Assembly: GCA_002381615.1 (NCBI GenBank)
Contig: DFWY01000102.1
Span: 1-50,535, forward strand
Reading direction: 5' to 3'
DNA from: Polaromonas sp. UBA4122
Lineage (GTDB): Bacteria > Pseudomonadota > Gammaproteobacteria > Burkholderiales > Burkholderiaceae_C
DNA length: 50,535 bases
Below, one piece after another: positions 1 to 9,219 of the stretch (positions within the stretch are counted from its first letter, which is position 1; every line of letters begins with the position of its first letter). The notes below the pieces were generated by a model, which searched no databases, was not told the DNA's origin, and saw nothing but the letters and a program-made list of their open reading frames with translations. The position numbers and the translations under genes were made by a program.

Positions 1-84
1 AGCCAGCATCGCGTTTCAAACTTTCTCTGTCAAAGCACTCAGCATAGACCAGCGGGCGGCTTGACCGTCAACGCGACAGAACCT

Positions 85-231
85 TTTTCGAGTGGTAACG
101 CTGTTCATTTTGAATCGGCACAATCAGCTTTAGATGGTCAATATGAGGTCGGCAGCAACCGTCCGGAGTCAATCGCTTCGCGATTCAACCCCGGTGGGAA
201 TTTGTTTGACTTTTGTGGGGAAGCCCTTGTA
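85..231. repeat. Segment between 12-bp direct repeats, possible small insertion in glgP
   Basis: The 12-mer GCGACAGAACCT occurs at 73-84 and again at 232-243, bracketing 147 bases. The glycogen phosphorylase homology on the minus strand stops exactly at the second copy. That is what a small insertion with a target duplication, or a recombination between short repeats, would leave. I see no clear terminal inverted repeats and no transposase. I also cannot recognise phosphorylase sequence resuming beyond position 73, so a plain deletion junction is equally possible. Confidence 0.3.
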
Positions 232-243
232 GCGACAGAACCT

Positions 244-404
244 GCGGTCCCGCACCGCATAAAAAACCACAAACACCCAATCGCGCTGGATCGCCGAGCG
301 CAGGTCTTTGCCGACCGCGTAAATCAGCCGGTTCGAGATGGACCGGCGTAACGCGTCAGCGCTGTCGACAGGCTTGTCATATTCAAAACAATGGCTGGGG
401 ACAT
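244..404 (-). pseudogene. glgP: Glycogen phosphorylase N-terminal remnant
   Basis: A good ribosome binding site (AGGAGG, about 414-419) precedes an ATG at 404-402, just after the glgA stop. The ATG frame does not carry the homology. One frame over, the residues DKPVDSADALRRSISNRL, then IYAVGKD and a QRDW motif, match the N-terminus of GlgP (glycogen/starch phosphorylase, GT35). The match ends after VRDR, about 45 residues in, where a family member continues for roughly 800 more. The gene therefore has an early frameshift and has lost nearly everything else, including the pyridoxal-phosphate domain. Its position at the end of the glycogen operon suggests the operon once ended with glgP. Confidence 0.6.
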
Positions 405-406
405 GG

Positions 407-1921
407 CTAATTCCTCCTGGAAAGTACGCGTGCTCTTGATTTTGCACCCGGTTTGAGGGACTGGTAAATGGCGAGGTAGTGCTGCGCCGCAGTAAGCCAG
501 TCAAATCGCAGCCCCATCCCTCGTCTTTGGGCCGCCGTCCATTCATCAGGGCGCCGGGACAAGGCAAAAGCCCGGCGCAAGGCGCTGAGCAACCCCTTTG
601 CGCTCAAATCGTTAAACACAAAACCGGTGGCTGTGCCGTCGTCCAGATTCTCCAGCGTGCAATCGACCACGGTGTCGGCCAGACCACCGACTCGGCGAAC
701 CAGCGGCAGGGTGCCGTAGCGCAAGCCGTAAAGCTGGGTCAGGCCACAAGGCTCAAACGCCGATGGCACCAGAATCACATCGGCGCCAGCGATAACGGCA
801 TGGGCGGTGACTTCGTCGTAGCCGATCCGCACGCCGACCTGTCCGGGGTGTCGGATGGCCGCATCGACAAACGCCTGCTCCAGCGTGGCATCCCCCTGGC
901 CGAGCAGGGCTAATTGCCCGCCAGCCTGAACCAGATCAACGATTACCTGGGGCAACAAATGCAGTCCCTTTTGTTCAGTCAGACGGCTCACGACACCAAA
1001 CACCAAGGCATGCGGACGCGGTTCCAGTCCGAAGCTCAACTGAAGTGTGCGTTTGGCGCTTGACTTCTTCGCCAGCGCGTCTATATCGTAAGGTGTGGGC
1101 AGAAAACCATCCGTGGCTGGACTCCAAACTTGGTAGTCCACCCCATTGAGAACCCCTGACAGCAAATGAGCGCGCTCACGCAACAGGCCATCAAGCCCGC
1201 AGCCCTGCGAGGGATCAAGTATTTCCCGGGCATAAGTCGGACTGACCGTGGTAACCCGGTCGGCGTAGCGAATAGCCGCCTTCATGAACGAAACCTGACC
1301 AAAAAACTCAAGACCGCCGACATCAAAGTAGGCCGCAGGCAGCCCAAGTTGAGCGAACACGGCCCTTGGAAACAGGCCCTGATAGGCCATATTGTGAATG
1401 GTGAATACGGTCGAGGGCGTGGCGCCGCCCGCATCAGCGAAGGCGCGGACATAAGCGGGGGCTAGGCCGGTATGCCAGTCATGGCAGTGAATGACATCAG
1501 GCACCCAGTCCGGGTCAAGTCCCTGGCCCAGCGTAGCTGCAGCCCATCCCAGTGCGGCAAAGCGCCGCGCATTGTCGCCCCAATCTTTGCCATTCGGACC
1601 GAGGTATGGACTTCCAGGGCGCTCATATAAGGCGGGGGCCTGTAGCAGGTAAAGCGGCATTTTCAGACCTGGCAGGGTTGCCAAGGCCACCTTCGCTGTC
1701 GGCAGGACGGGAGCTTTGCCCCATGGCAGGGGTCCGTCAGGCAACAAGGCTACTGGCCGCGTCGAATTGACTGCACTGGCGATGGCGGGAAAGGCGGGCA
1801 TTAGCAAGCGCACCTCACATCCCAAGGCCTGCAGCGCCGGGGGCAGGCCGGCACTGACGTCGGCCAGACCACCGGTCTTGAGAAACGGGAAAAGCTCAGC
1901 GCAAACGTACAAAACTTTCAT
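407..1921 (-). CDS. glgA: Glycogen synthase (ADP-glucose type)
   Basis: This 504-residue GT5 glycogen synthase transfers glucose from ADP-glucose to the non-reducing end of alpha-1,4-glucan in the cytoplasm. The KTGGLADV nucleotide-sugar loop is at residues 15-22. The C-terminal Rossmann half carries FEPCGLTQ, with the conserved Glu near residue 390, and RRVGGLADTV after it. Length is slightly above the usual 475-490 because of a basic tail. Its ATG overlaps the glgC stop (ATGA), so translation is probably coupled. The reading frame is intact, although its substrate supplier upstream appears frameshifted and the phosphorylase downstream is only a stub. Confidence 0.95.
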   Translation of the reverse strand: MKVLYVCAELFPFLKTGGLADVSAGLPPALQALGCEVRLLMPAFPAIASAVNSTRPVALLPDGPLPWGKAPVLPTAKVALATLPGLKMPLYLLQAPALYERPGSPYLGPNGKDWGDNARRFAALGWAAATLGQGLDPDWVPDVIHCHDWHTGLAPAYVRAFADAGGATPSTVFTIHNMAYQGLFPRAVFAQLGLPAAYFDVGGLEFFGQVSFMKAAIRYADRVTTVSPTYAREILDPSQGCGLDGLLRERAHLLSGVLNGVDYQVWSPATDGFLPTPYDIDALAKKSSAKRTLQLSFGLEPRPHALVFGVVSRLTEQKGLHLLPQVIVDLVQAGGQLALLGQGDATLEQAFVDAAIRHPGQVGVRIGYDEVTAHAVIAGADVILVPSAFEPCGLTQLYGLRYGTLPLVRRVGGLADTVVDCTLENLDDGTATGFVFNDLSAKGLLSALRRAFALSRRPDEWTAAQRRGMGLRFDWLTAAQHYLAIYQSLKPGAKSRARVLSRRN

Positions 1922-3188
1922 TCCCGCCTCTCCCCCAACGCCTTCACCATGGCACTCGTCACCAGCACAACACCGTGCGGACTGCGGTAGAAGCGCCGCG
2001 CATCCGCCCCGGCGTCAAATCCGATCGTCATGCCATCGGGGATCCGGCAGCCCTCGTCAATCACCACCTTGCGCAAACGACAATGTCGCCCGATGTCCGC
2101 GCCGGGCAGGATGATGGCCTCTTCAACGCTGCTGAAAGAATGGACGTGAACCCCGGTGAACAATACCGAGCGCCGCACCTCAGAGCCCGAAACAATGCAG
2201 CCGCAAGCCACCAGGGAATCCACCGCCATGCCGCGCCGCCCGTCATCATCAAAGACAAACTTTGCCGACGGCAAGGTGTCCTGGCAGGTCCAGATCGGCC
2301 ACTCCCGATCGTACAAATCGAGCTCAGGAATGGTCGCGGTCAAATCGATATTGGTCGCCCAGTAGGCATCTACCGTACCCACATCGCGCCAGTAGGAGGG
2401 TGCCTCGGGGCTGGTTTTGACACACGACAGGTCAAACGGATGGGCGATGGCCTCGCCACGTAACACCATGGACGGGATCAAGTCCTTGCCAAAATCGTGG
2501 CTGGATAACGGATCTTTGATGTCGGCCTCCAGCGCAGCAAAAAGATACTCGGCGTTGAATACATACACACCCATGCTGGCCAGCGCCAGTCCCGGCCGAA
2601 CCAGACTGGCCTGGGGTTGGATGGGCTTCTCTTCAAACCGGGTGATGCGGCGCGCGGAGTCGACCGTCATGACCCCGCATGCAGAGGCTATCGCCAAGGG
2701 AACCTCAATACACGCCACCGTACATTGACCACCCTGTGCGACATGGTCTTCGATCAGACTGGCGTAGTCCATTTTGTAAACATGGTCCCCGGCCAAAATC
2801 AGGATGTATTTTGGTGATGACTGCGCAGGATGTCCAGATTCTGATAGACCGCGTCGGCGGTTCCCCGGTACCAGAACTCTTCGTCGACGCGTTGTTGCGC
2901 CGGCAGCAGATCAATGAACTCGTTGAATTCGTTGCGCAAAAATGACCAGCCATGTTGCAGATGACGCAACAAACTGTGCGACTTGTATTGCGTCAACACG
3001 CCAATGCGGTGCACGCCCGAATTCAGACAGTTTGACAACACAAAATCTATGATCCGAAATTTACTGCCAAAGAACACAGCAGGTTTGGCGCAATGTTCGG
3101 TCAGGGCGTGCAGCCTTGAACCACGGCCACCTGCCAGGATGAGGGCAATCGTTTGACGAACCGGTTGGTGTTGATCAGCGTTTTTCAT
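1918..3188 (-). pseudogene. glgC: Glucose-1-phosphate adenylyltransferase, apparent -1 frameshift
   Basis: GlgC makes ADP-glucose from ATP and glucose-1-phosphate, the committed step of bacterial glycogen synthesis. Residues 1-129 (3188 down to about 2810) contain the [11 protein letters not shown] nucleotide loop and [20 protein letters not shown]. The rest (LAGDHVYKMDYASLIEDH onward to the left-handed beta-helix) is in another frame, 1918-2796. Adding one base near 2811-2814, where the family needs HHPKYILIL and the sequence has a C pair, restores one frame of about 423 residues, the normal length. Either a read error in a short C run or a real mutation would explain it. If real, the product is a truncated protein without its C-terminal half. 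The start has a GAGGAG site just upstream. Confidence 0.85.
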
Positions 3189-3220
3189 GAGACTCCTCGC
3201 AAGCGAAAGGGTTCAGTTAC

Positions 3221-4756
3221 TTAAGTCAGCACCGTCAGGTTGCGGCCGTGTGCACGGGTGAGATTTACCAGACGTCGGGCCGGCTCCTCCCCCACTTGAC
3301 GCCAGTCAAAGCGCCATTCCCAGCACCCGTGCGCCACGCCGGGCGTGTTCATGCGGTGCGTGCCATCCAGACCCAACACATCCTGCAACGGAAAGATCAC
3401 TGTGTTGGCTACCGATTGCGAGAGGGATTGCATCATGGCCCAATGAATTTCGACGTCGGCTTGAGGTCCAAGATAACAGCGGGCGGCGTGGCGTTCCGTG
3501 GCGCTGGCCGTCTGCCGCCATCCCAGTGATGTGTCGTTGTCATGTGTACCTGTGTAGGCCACGGTTTGCGTTTCGAAATTGTGCGGCAGATAGGGGTTGG
3601 CCGACGTGTCGCCAAAAGCAAACTGCATCACGCGCATACCAGGGAAGCCACATTCCTGACGCAAAGCGCTTACGGCCGGAGTGATTTGCCCCAAGTCTTC
3701 CGCAATGATGGGCAAGGGTCCGGTCTTTCCGCTTAGGTCATGGCCTGTGGTGAGTGCATCAAACAATGCTTTTCCTGGCCCATCACGCCAGTGACCAGCG
3801 GCTGCCGTGGGCTCGCTGGCGGGGATCTCCCAATAGGACTCGAAACCGCGAAAATGATCCAGCCGCACCACGTCCACCAGCGCCAGCAGGTGCGTCAGCC
3901 GGGCTTTCCACCAGGCAAATCCGTCATCTGCCATCACGTCCCAGCGGTACAAAGGATTACCCCAGCGCTGGCCCGTATCACTGAAATAGTCGGGCGGCAC
4001 GCCAGCCACCACGGTGGGCTCACCCTGCGCATCGAGACGGTACAGGTCCGTATTGATCCATACGTCGGCACTGTGATGCGCTACAAAAATAGGAGCATCT
4101 CCAATAATAACGACGCCGCGTACACGGGCATATTCCCGTAAACGATGCCACTGCAAGCTGAAGCGCCACTGGATGAAACTGAGAAACCCCAGGTCGTCCG
4201 CCATTTGTCCCGCCACTTCAGCCAGCGCCACGGGCGCGCATTGCGCAAGCGCCGCGGGCCACTGCGTCCAGGGCTTGCCATGCCGTGCCTCCAGCGCCAT
4301 GAAAAGGGCATAGCCCTCCAGCCAGTGCGCCTGCTGCGCACGAAAATTCTCGAACTCTGTCCAGTCGGATGGCTGCACTGTATGCAAAAAACCCTGCCAC
4401 GCTTCACGCAACCGTCCCATGCGGTAAGGCGCCACGCGCTCAAAGTCGCAGCGCCCGGGCTCAAACTCGTTATCGGGCCGGGGTGACAGCCAGCCGCAAC
4501 GCACCAGTTCATCCATATCCACCAGCAGAGGGTTGCCAGCGAAAGTCGAAGGGCTGTGATAAGGCGAGTTACCCGGCCCCACCGGGGAGAGCGGCAAGAT
4601 CTGCCACAACCGCTGCCCAGCCGACACCAGCCAGTCCACGAAATGGTAGGCCTCGGCCCCCAAGTCACCCGAACCGTATGCGCCCGGAAGCGAGGTGATA
4701 TGCAACAGCACGCCACTGGTACGCTGCGAAAAAATCGAAGCGTGTACCAGGTTCAT
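3221..4756 (-). CDS. malQ: 4-alpha-glucanotransferase (amylomaltase)
   Basis: MalQ (GH77) disproportionates maltodextrins by moving alpha-1,4-glucan segments, recycling the short chains left by phosphorolysis and debranching. The 511-residue protein shows GVLLHITSLPG near the start, SPVGPGNSPYHSPS in the first barrel repeat, VRLDHFRGF with the nucleophile Asp, IIAEDLG with the acid/base Glu, and YTGTHDNDT with the transition-state Asp. All key residues are present. Its start overlaps the glgX stop (ATGA), and 32 bases separate its stop from glgC. It belongs to the glycogen operon rather than to a maltose regulon, since no transporter or MalT-like regulator is nearby. Confidence 0.95.
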   Translation of the reverse strand: MNLVHASIFSQRTSGVLLHITSLPGAYGSGDLGAEAYHFVDWLVSAGQRLWQILPLSPVGPGNSPYHSPSTFAGNPLLVDMDELVRCGWLSPRPDNEFEPGRCDFERVAPYRMGRLREAWQGFLHTVQPSDWTEFENFRAQQAHWLEGYALFMALEARHGKPWTQWPAALAQCAPVALAEVAGQMADDLGFLSFIQWRFSLQWHRLREYARVRGVVIIGDAPIFVAHHSADVWINTDLYRLDAQGEPTVVAGVPPDYFSDTGQRWGNPLYRWDVMADDGFAWWKARLTHLLALVDVVRLDHFRGFESYWEIPASEPTAAAGHWRDGPGKALFDALTTGHDLSGKTGPLPIIAEDLGQITPAVSALRQECGFPGMRVMQFAFGDTSANPYLPHNFETQTVAYTGTHDNDTSLGWRQTASATERHAARCYLGPQADVEIHWAMMQSLSQSVANTVIFPLQDVLGLDGTHRMNTPGVAHGCWEWRFDWRQVGEEPARRLVNLTRAHGRNLTVLT

Positions 4757-6981
4757 GGGCTTTGCGGCGCAGTGGGAAAGACTGGCGCGCCCAGTGTCTG
4801 GACCAGTCCAAAGATCGAACGGGGTGACAGCGTGATGTCGTCAACGCATGCTTTGGCCGACCCCCATTGCGCTTGCGGCAACACCAGGGCCGCTGCACTG
4901 TCCAGCACGTGCAGCCAGCGCCCCGGCGGCAGCGCAAAAGACAGCGATTGACCGGACGCATGAAACATCAGTAACCACCGCTCTGTCGGCACCATGCCTT
5001 CGTCGGCAACCTCAATCAGGCAGGCGAAACTACGGGACTGCGGGTCTTCCCAGTCAGTGGCGGTCAAAGTGGACCCGTCCGGATTGCGCCATGTAATGTC
5101 CACACCCAGGCCTTCAATTTCAGGGGCAATGCCAAATGCAGCAGGCCCGGTGAGCGCACTGCCCGTGAACCAGCGCGCATAGCGCAGCGCCACATGGGCA
5201 TGGCGCAGGTGAATCAGGCCCACCACAAAATCGGTCAGTCCGGGGTCAGCGCCCGGCCAGTCCAGCCAGGTCGTCTCGTTGTCCTGGCAATAGGCATTGT
5301 TGTTGCCCCCCTGGGAATGCCCGAATTCATCGCCCGCCAACAGCTGAGGAATACCCTGGGAACAGAACAGCGTCGCCAACAAGGCACGCCGCCATTGCCC
5401 GCGCACCGCTTGCGCCGCTTCTTGCTGCGTGGGACCTTCCACACCCGCATTGGCACTGAGGTCGTTGTCATGCCCATCGCGGTTGTCTTCACCGTTGGGC
5501 CAGTTGTGCTTGTGGTTATAGGACGTTAAATCGGCCAGCGTCATCCCATCGTGGGCCGTGATCAGGTTAATGCTGGACAAGGGGTTGCGGCCGCCATGGT
5601 CAAACAGGTCGCTTGATCCGGTGAGTCGCCGCCCAAAGTCGCCGCGCGCGCAGTCAAACCCCAACCAGAAGGCCCGGCTGGTATCGCGAAAACGGTCGTT
5701 CCATTCATGCCAACCAACGGGAAACTGCCCGAGTTTGTAGCCGTCCGGCCCGACATCCCACGGCTCGGCAATGCACTTGACATTGGCCAGTACCGGATCC
5801 TGCTCGATGGCCGCAAGCAAACCGGACATGGGGTGAAAATTGTGATGAAGGACCGGGTCGCGCCCCAAAACGGTGGCCAGGTCGAAGCGGAAACCATCCA
5901 CACCGAAGGCTTGCACCCACCAACGCAGGCTGTCCATCACCAGCTGCACGGCACAAGGCTGCCCCAGATTGAAGCTGTTGCCACAGCCACTGAAATTGAG
6001 GTATTGGCCCGCCTGGTCAAGCGCATACCAGTTGGCGTTGTCCAGGCCGCGCCAGCTTAAGGTGGGCCCGAAGGTGTCACTCTCCGCGCTGTGGTTGTAC
6101 ACCACGTCCAGCACCACCTCCAGTCCGTGCTGGTGAAGCTGGTCAACCATGTGCCGGAATTCAGTGCGGTCATCAGAAAATTGGCCGCTGGCGTAGCTGG
6201 GCTCAGGGATGAAGTAGCCCAGCGTGTTGTAGCCCCAGTAGTTGCGCAGCCCTTTTTTGAGCAAGTGGGCCTCGGTGATGTGCAGATACACCGGCAACAG
6301 GCACAGCGTTGTGATGCCCAGACGCTGATAGTGCGCCAGCATGGGTGCGCTGGCTAGGCCGGCATAGCGCCCGCGCAGAGCGAGAGGCACGTCGGGGTGG
6401 CGTTGCGTCAGTCCCTTGACGTGCGCCTCATACAGCACCGTGTGCGTCAGCGGCACTTGCGGGCCGGGTGCGATGGCGGCACCCGCCTGCAACTCCGCCT
6501 TCAGGTTCAGCACTTGCGCTTTGGGAATGCGAGCCGCGTTGTCGACTGGATCCGGCAGGGCATCCAACACCGTTGCATAGTCAGCAGGGTGCCCCAGGTA
6601 GTCCAGCTCCAGCGACAAACGCTGCGTGTCACCCACAATGGCGCGCGCAAAAGGGTCAAGTAGCAATTTGGCAGGGTTGAAACGGTGTCCGACCGCTGGC
6701 TGAAAGGGACCATGCGCGCGCAGCCCATAGAGCTGCCCATCACCCAGACCGGCGATGAAGCCGTGCCAGACACCATTGGTGCATAGCGGCAAAGAAACGC
6801 GGTCGGTCTCCAGCATGCCCTGCGCGTCATACAGACAAACTTCCAGGCGCTCGGCGTGGCGCGAATAAACGGCGAAATTCACGCCGTCCTGTCCCTGCAA
6901 AGTCATGCAGTTTGCCCCCATGGGCCAAGCCTGCCCCGGCTCGCACAACAGCACTGGCGTTGGCGCACCTGCAGGATTCAT
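4753..6981 (-). CDS. glgX: Glycogen debranching enzyme
   Basis: GlgX (GH13_11) hydrolyses alpha-1,6 branch linkages of phosphorylase-limit glycogen. I place the start at 6981 rather than further upstream because that ATG overlaps the glgB TGA (ATGA), as at the other junctions of this operon. This gives 742 residues. An N-terminal CBM48-type domain (NFAVYSRHAERLEVCL) precedes the barrel. Barrel motifs are VVYNHSAE, GFRFDLATVLGRD (nucleophile Asp), IAEPWDVGPDGY (acid/base Glu) and NLITAHDG. The gene is intact and of normal length. Confidence 0.95.
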   Translation of the reverse strand: MNPAGAPTPVLLCEPGQAWPMGANCMTLQGQDGVNFAVYSRHAERLEVCLYDAQGMLETDRVSLPLCTNGVWHGFIAGLGDGQLYGLRAHGPFQPAVGHRFNPAKLLLDPFARAIVGDTQRLSLELDYLGHPADYATVLDALPDPVDNAARIPKAQVLNLKAELQAGAAIAPGPQVPLTHTVLYEAHVKGLTQRHPDVPLALRGRYAGLASAPMLAHYQRLGITTLCLLPVYLHITEAHLLKKGLRNYWGYNTLGYFIPEPSYASGQFSDDRTEFRHMVDQLHQHGLEVVLDVVYNHSAESDTFGPTLSWRGLDNANWYALDQAGQYLNFSGCGNSFNLGQPCAVQLVMDSLRWWVQAFGVDGFRFDLATVLGRDPVLHHNFHPMSGLLAAIEQDPVLANVKCIAEPWDVGPDGYKLGQFPVGWHEWNDRFRDTSRAFWLGFDCARGDFGRRLTGSSDLFDHGGRNPLSSINLITAHDGMTLADLTSYNHKHNWPNGEDNRDGHDNDLSANAGVEGPTQQEAAQAVRGQWRRALLATLFCSQGIPQLLAGDEFGHSQGGNNNAYCQDNETTWLDWPGADPGLTDFVVGLIHLRHAHVALRYARWFTGSALTGPAAFGIAPEIEGLGVDITWRNPDGSTLTATDWEDPQSRSFACLIEVADEGMVPTERWLLMFHASGQSLSFALPPGRWLHVLDSAAALVLPQAQWGSAKACVDDITLSPRSIFGLVQTLGAPVFPTAPQSP

Positions 6982-8891
6982 GAACCTGCATCCGGTTCCA
7001 GCCACAGCACGCCCAAAGGCGGCAGGCGCAACACGACAGAGGCCGCATGACCCTGCCAAGATATTGGCTCGGACACCGCACCGCAGTCATTCCCAACGCC
7101 ACTGCCCCCATAGCAGGCCGAATCGGTGTTCAACACTTCCTTCCAGACGCCGCCCTGCGGCACGCCCAAGCGGTAGCCATGCCGCACGATGGGCGTCATG
7201 TTGCACACCACCACGATCTGCTGTGCACTCGTATGGCCGTAACGCACAAAGCTGAACACCGAGTGTGCCCGGTCTTGCACGTCCATCCAGCCGAATCCCC
7301 CGGGCTCATCGTCGCGTGCATGCAGCGCGGGGCGGCTACGATATAGGTGATTGAGATCGCGAACCAATCGCTGCACACCCATATGATCCGGGTTGTCCAG
7401 CAGGCGCCAGTCGAGTTCGGTATCGTGGTTCCATTCGCGGAGCTGGGCCAATTCACTGCCCATGAAAAGCAGCTTTCGGCCAGGATGGGCGTACATCAGT
7501 GCGTACAAAGCGCGCAGATTCGCCCTCTTTTGCCATGGGTCACCCCACATCTTGCCGTACAGCGAACCTTTGCCATGCACCACTTCATCGTGTGACAGCG
7601 CCAGCACAAAATGCTCACTGTAAGCATACATCATGGCAAAGCTGATGCGGTCATGGTGATATGTCCGATGGACCGGATCCATCGAAAAATACGCCAGGGT
7701 GTCGTGCATCCAACCCAGATTCCACTTGTAATGAAACCCCAGCCCGCCAGTCCATGGCGGCGCCGTCACGCCGGGAAATGCGGTGGACTCTTCTGCCACC
7801 GTGATCGCGCCGGGCGCCTCCAACCCGAGCACGCGATTCACTTCACGCAGGAAATCCATCGCCTCATAGTTCTCGCGACCCCCATCACGGTTGGGAATCC
7901 ATTCACCTGCGGGGCGACTGTAGTCGCGGTACAGCATGGACGCCACCGCATCGACACGCAAACCGTCAATGCCATAACGTTCAACCCAAAACAGCGCATT
8001 ACCCACCAGAAAGTTACGAACTTCGTGGCGGCTGTAGTTATAAATCAGCGTGTTCCAGTCGCGATGGAAACCCTCCCGCGGGTCAGCATGTTCAAACTGC
8101 GCCGTGCCATCGAAGCGGGCCAGTGCATGGGCATCGGCGGGGAAGTGGGCAGGTACCCAGTCCAGCAGCACTTGCAACCCGGCATCGTGTGCTGCCGCGA
8201 CAAAGTCCCGAAAAGCTTCTGGCGTTCCATAGCGGGCCGTCGGCGCATACAAGCCAGTGGGCTGGTAGCCCCACGAGCCATAAAACGGATGCTCATTGAC
8301 CGGCATGAGTTCGATATGGGTGAACCCCATATCCACGACATAAGGCACCAAAGTTCGGGCCAGAGTGTCCCAGTCCGGCCATTGGCCGTTGGGGCGACGC
8401 CACGAGCCCACATGCACTTCATAAATGGCCATGGGGCCATTCAAGGCGTTGGCGCGTGCCCGCTGTCCGGGCGGTAGCAGCACCGGATCGGGTAACGTCA
8501 TCACCACGCAGGCATGGCCTGACCCGCGCTCGATACGCAGAGCATAAGGGTCCGTCTTGAGAACGTGCCGGCCATCAGCTCCCAGCACGGCAAACTTGTA
8601 AAGTGCGCCCTCAGCCACGCCTGGCACAAAAATCTCCCACGCGCCGCACTCGGCATGACGCTGCATCACATGCTGTTGCGCGTCCCAGTGATTAAAGTCC
8701 CCAACCACGGACATTTGTTGAGCGTTTGGCGCCCACACGGCAAAAGCAGTGCCTGTAATCCCCCCCCGAGTGCAGGGATGCGCACCCAGCTTTTCCCATG
8801 GACGCAGGTGTCGGCCTTCCGCCAGCAGCCAGACATCATTCTCACCCAGCCAGGGCTCATTGCAATGAAGAATTTCTGCATCCTGCGACAT
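6978..8891 (-). CDS. glgB: 1,4-alpha-glucan branching enzyme
   Basis: GlgB (GH13_9) cuts alpha-1,4 chains and re-attaches them as alpha-1,6 branches. From the ATG at 8891 (MSQDAEI) it has 637 residues. A longer frame begins at 8954 but would run into cbpM. A CBM48 domain (FAVWAPNAQQMSVVGDFN) precedes the catalytic barrel with YEVHVGSW, DWVPAHFP, GIDGLRVDAVASMLY (nucleophile Asp), VAEEST (acid/base Glu) and LSHDEVVHGKGSL. It lacks the extra N-terminal domain of the longest homologues. It lies 13 bases after cbpM and overlaps glgX, so it sits mid-operon. Confidence 0.95.
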   Translation of the reverse strand: MSQDAEILHCNEPWLGENDVWLLAEGRHLRPWEKLGAHPCTRGGITGTAFAVWAPNAQQMSVVGDFNHWDAQQHVMQRHAECGAWEIFVPGVAEGALYKFAVLGADGRHVLKTDPYALRIERGSGHACVVMTLPDPVLLPPGQRARANALNGPMAIYEVHVGSWRRPNGQWPDWDTLARTLVPYVVDMGFTHIELMPVNEHPFYGSWGYQPTGLYAPTARYGTPEAFRDFVAAAHDAGLQVLLDWVPAHFPADAHALARFDGTAQFEHADPREGFHRDWNTLIYNYSRHEVRNFLVGNALFWVERYGIDGLRVDAVASMLYRDYSRPAGEWIPNRDGGRENYEAMDFLREVNRVLGLEAPGAITVAEESTAFPGVTAPPWTGGLGFHYKWNLGWMHDTLAYFSMDPVHRTYHHDRISFAMMYAYSEHFVLALSHDEVVHGKGSLYGKMWGDPWQKRANLRALYALMYAHPGRKLLFMGSELAQLREWNHDTELDWRLLDNPDHMGVQRLVRDLNHLYRSRPALHARDDEPGGFGWMDVQDRAHSVFSFVRYGHTSAQQIVVVCNMTPIVRHGYRLGVPQGGVWKEVLNTDSACYGGSGVGNDCGAVSEPISWQGHAASVVLRLPPLGVLWLEPDAGS

Positions 8892-8904
8892 GGCACGGTA
8901 TCCC

Positions 8905-9219
8905 CTATGGGTGCTTGGCCTGAAGTGACTGCACTTGGCACTCCAAGGTCTCAATACGGTGCATATATTCCATGGGAATCACGACAGTAAAGAGGTCTGG
9001 GTCAAAGTCAAAATGCAACCTGCCCGCTGTGCGAAGCGGTGGGATGCATTTCGCTGCGAATAGGCGCTCTTGCTGACTTGAGTCCAATGGTGACAGCGCA
9101 CCGTACTCCACCAATTCATTCAATTCCGCCGTGCTCATTTCGCAAACCCTTGATAGCTCAGTTAAATTCAAGGATTCGCCAGCGTCTAGCCAGTCCCGTT
9201 CAACTTGGAGGTTTGTCAT
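8905..9219 (-). CDS. cbpM: CbpM-like chaperone modulator
   Basis: A 104-residue protein with a MerR-like helix-turn-helix fold start (LTELSRVCEMSTAELNELVEYGALSP) and a C-terminal heptad segment (EYMHRIETLECQVQSLQ). This is the arrangement of CbpM, which binds the J-domain of the DnaJ paralogue CbpA and restrains it. It begins ATG within ATGA, overlapping the stop of the damaged cbpA. With its partner disrupted, this intact frame may be on the way to loss, or it may act on another J-protein. The assignment rests on family shape and context. Confidence 0.75.
   Translation of the reverse strand: MTNLQVERDWLDAGESLNLTELSRVCEMSTAELNELVEYGALSPLDSSQQERLFAAKCIPPLRTAGRLHFDFDPDLFTVVIPMEYMHRIETLECQVQSLQAKHP

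Noticed and set aside
61..351. A 96-codon plus-strand frame at the left edge.
   Set aside because: It crosses the glgP stub and a direct repeat and shows no homology or ribosome site.
2806..2816. Programmed frameshifting in glgC.
   Set aside because: No slippery heptamer and no downstream structure were visible; a read error or mutation is simpler.
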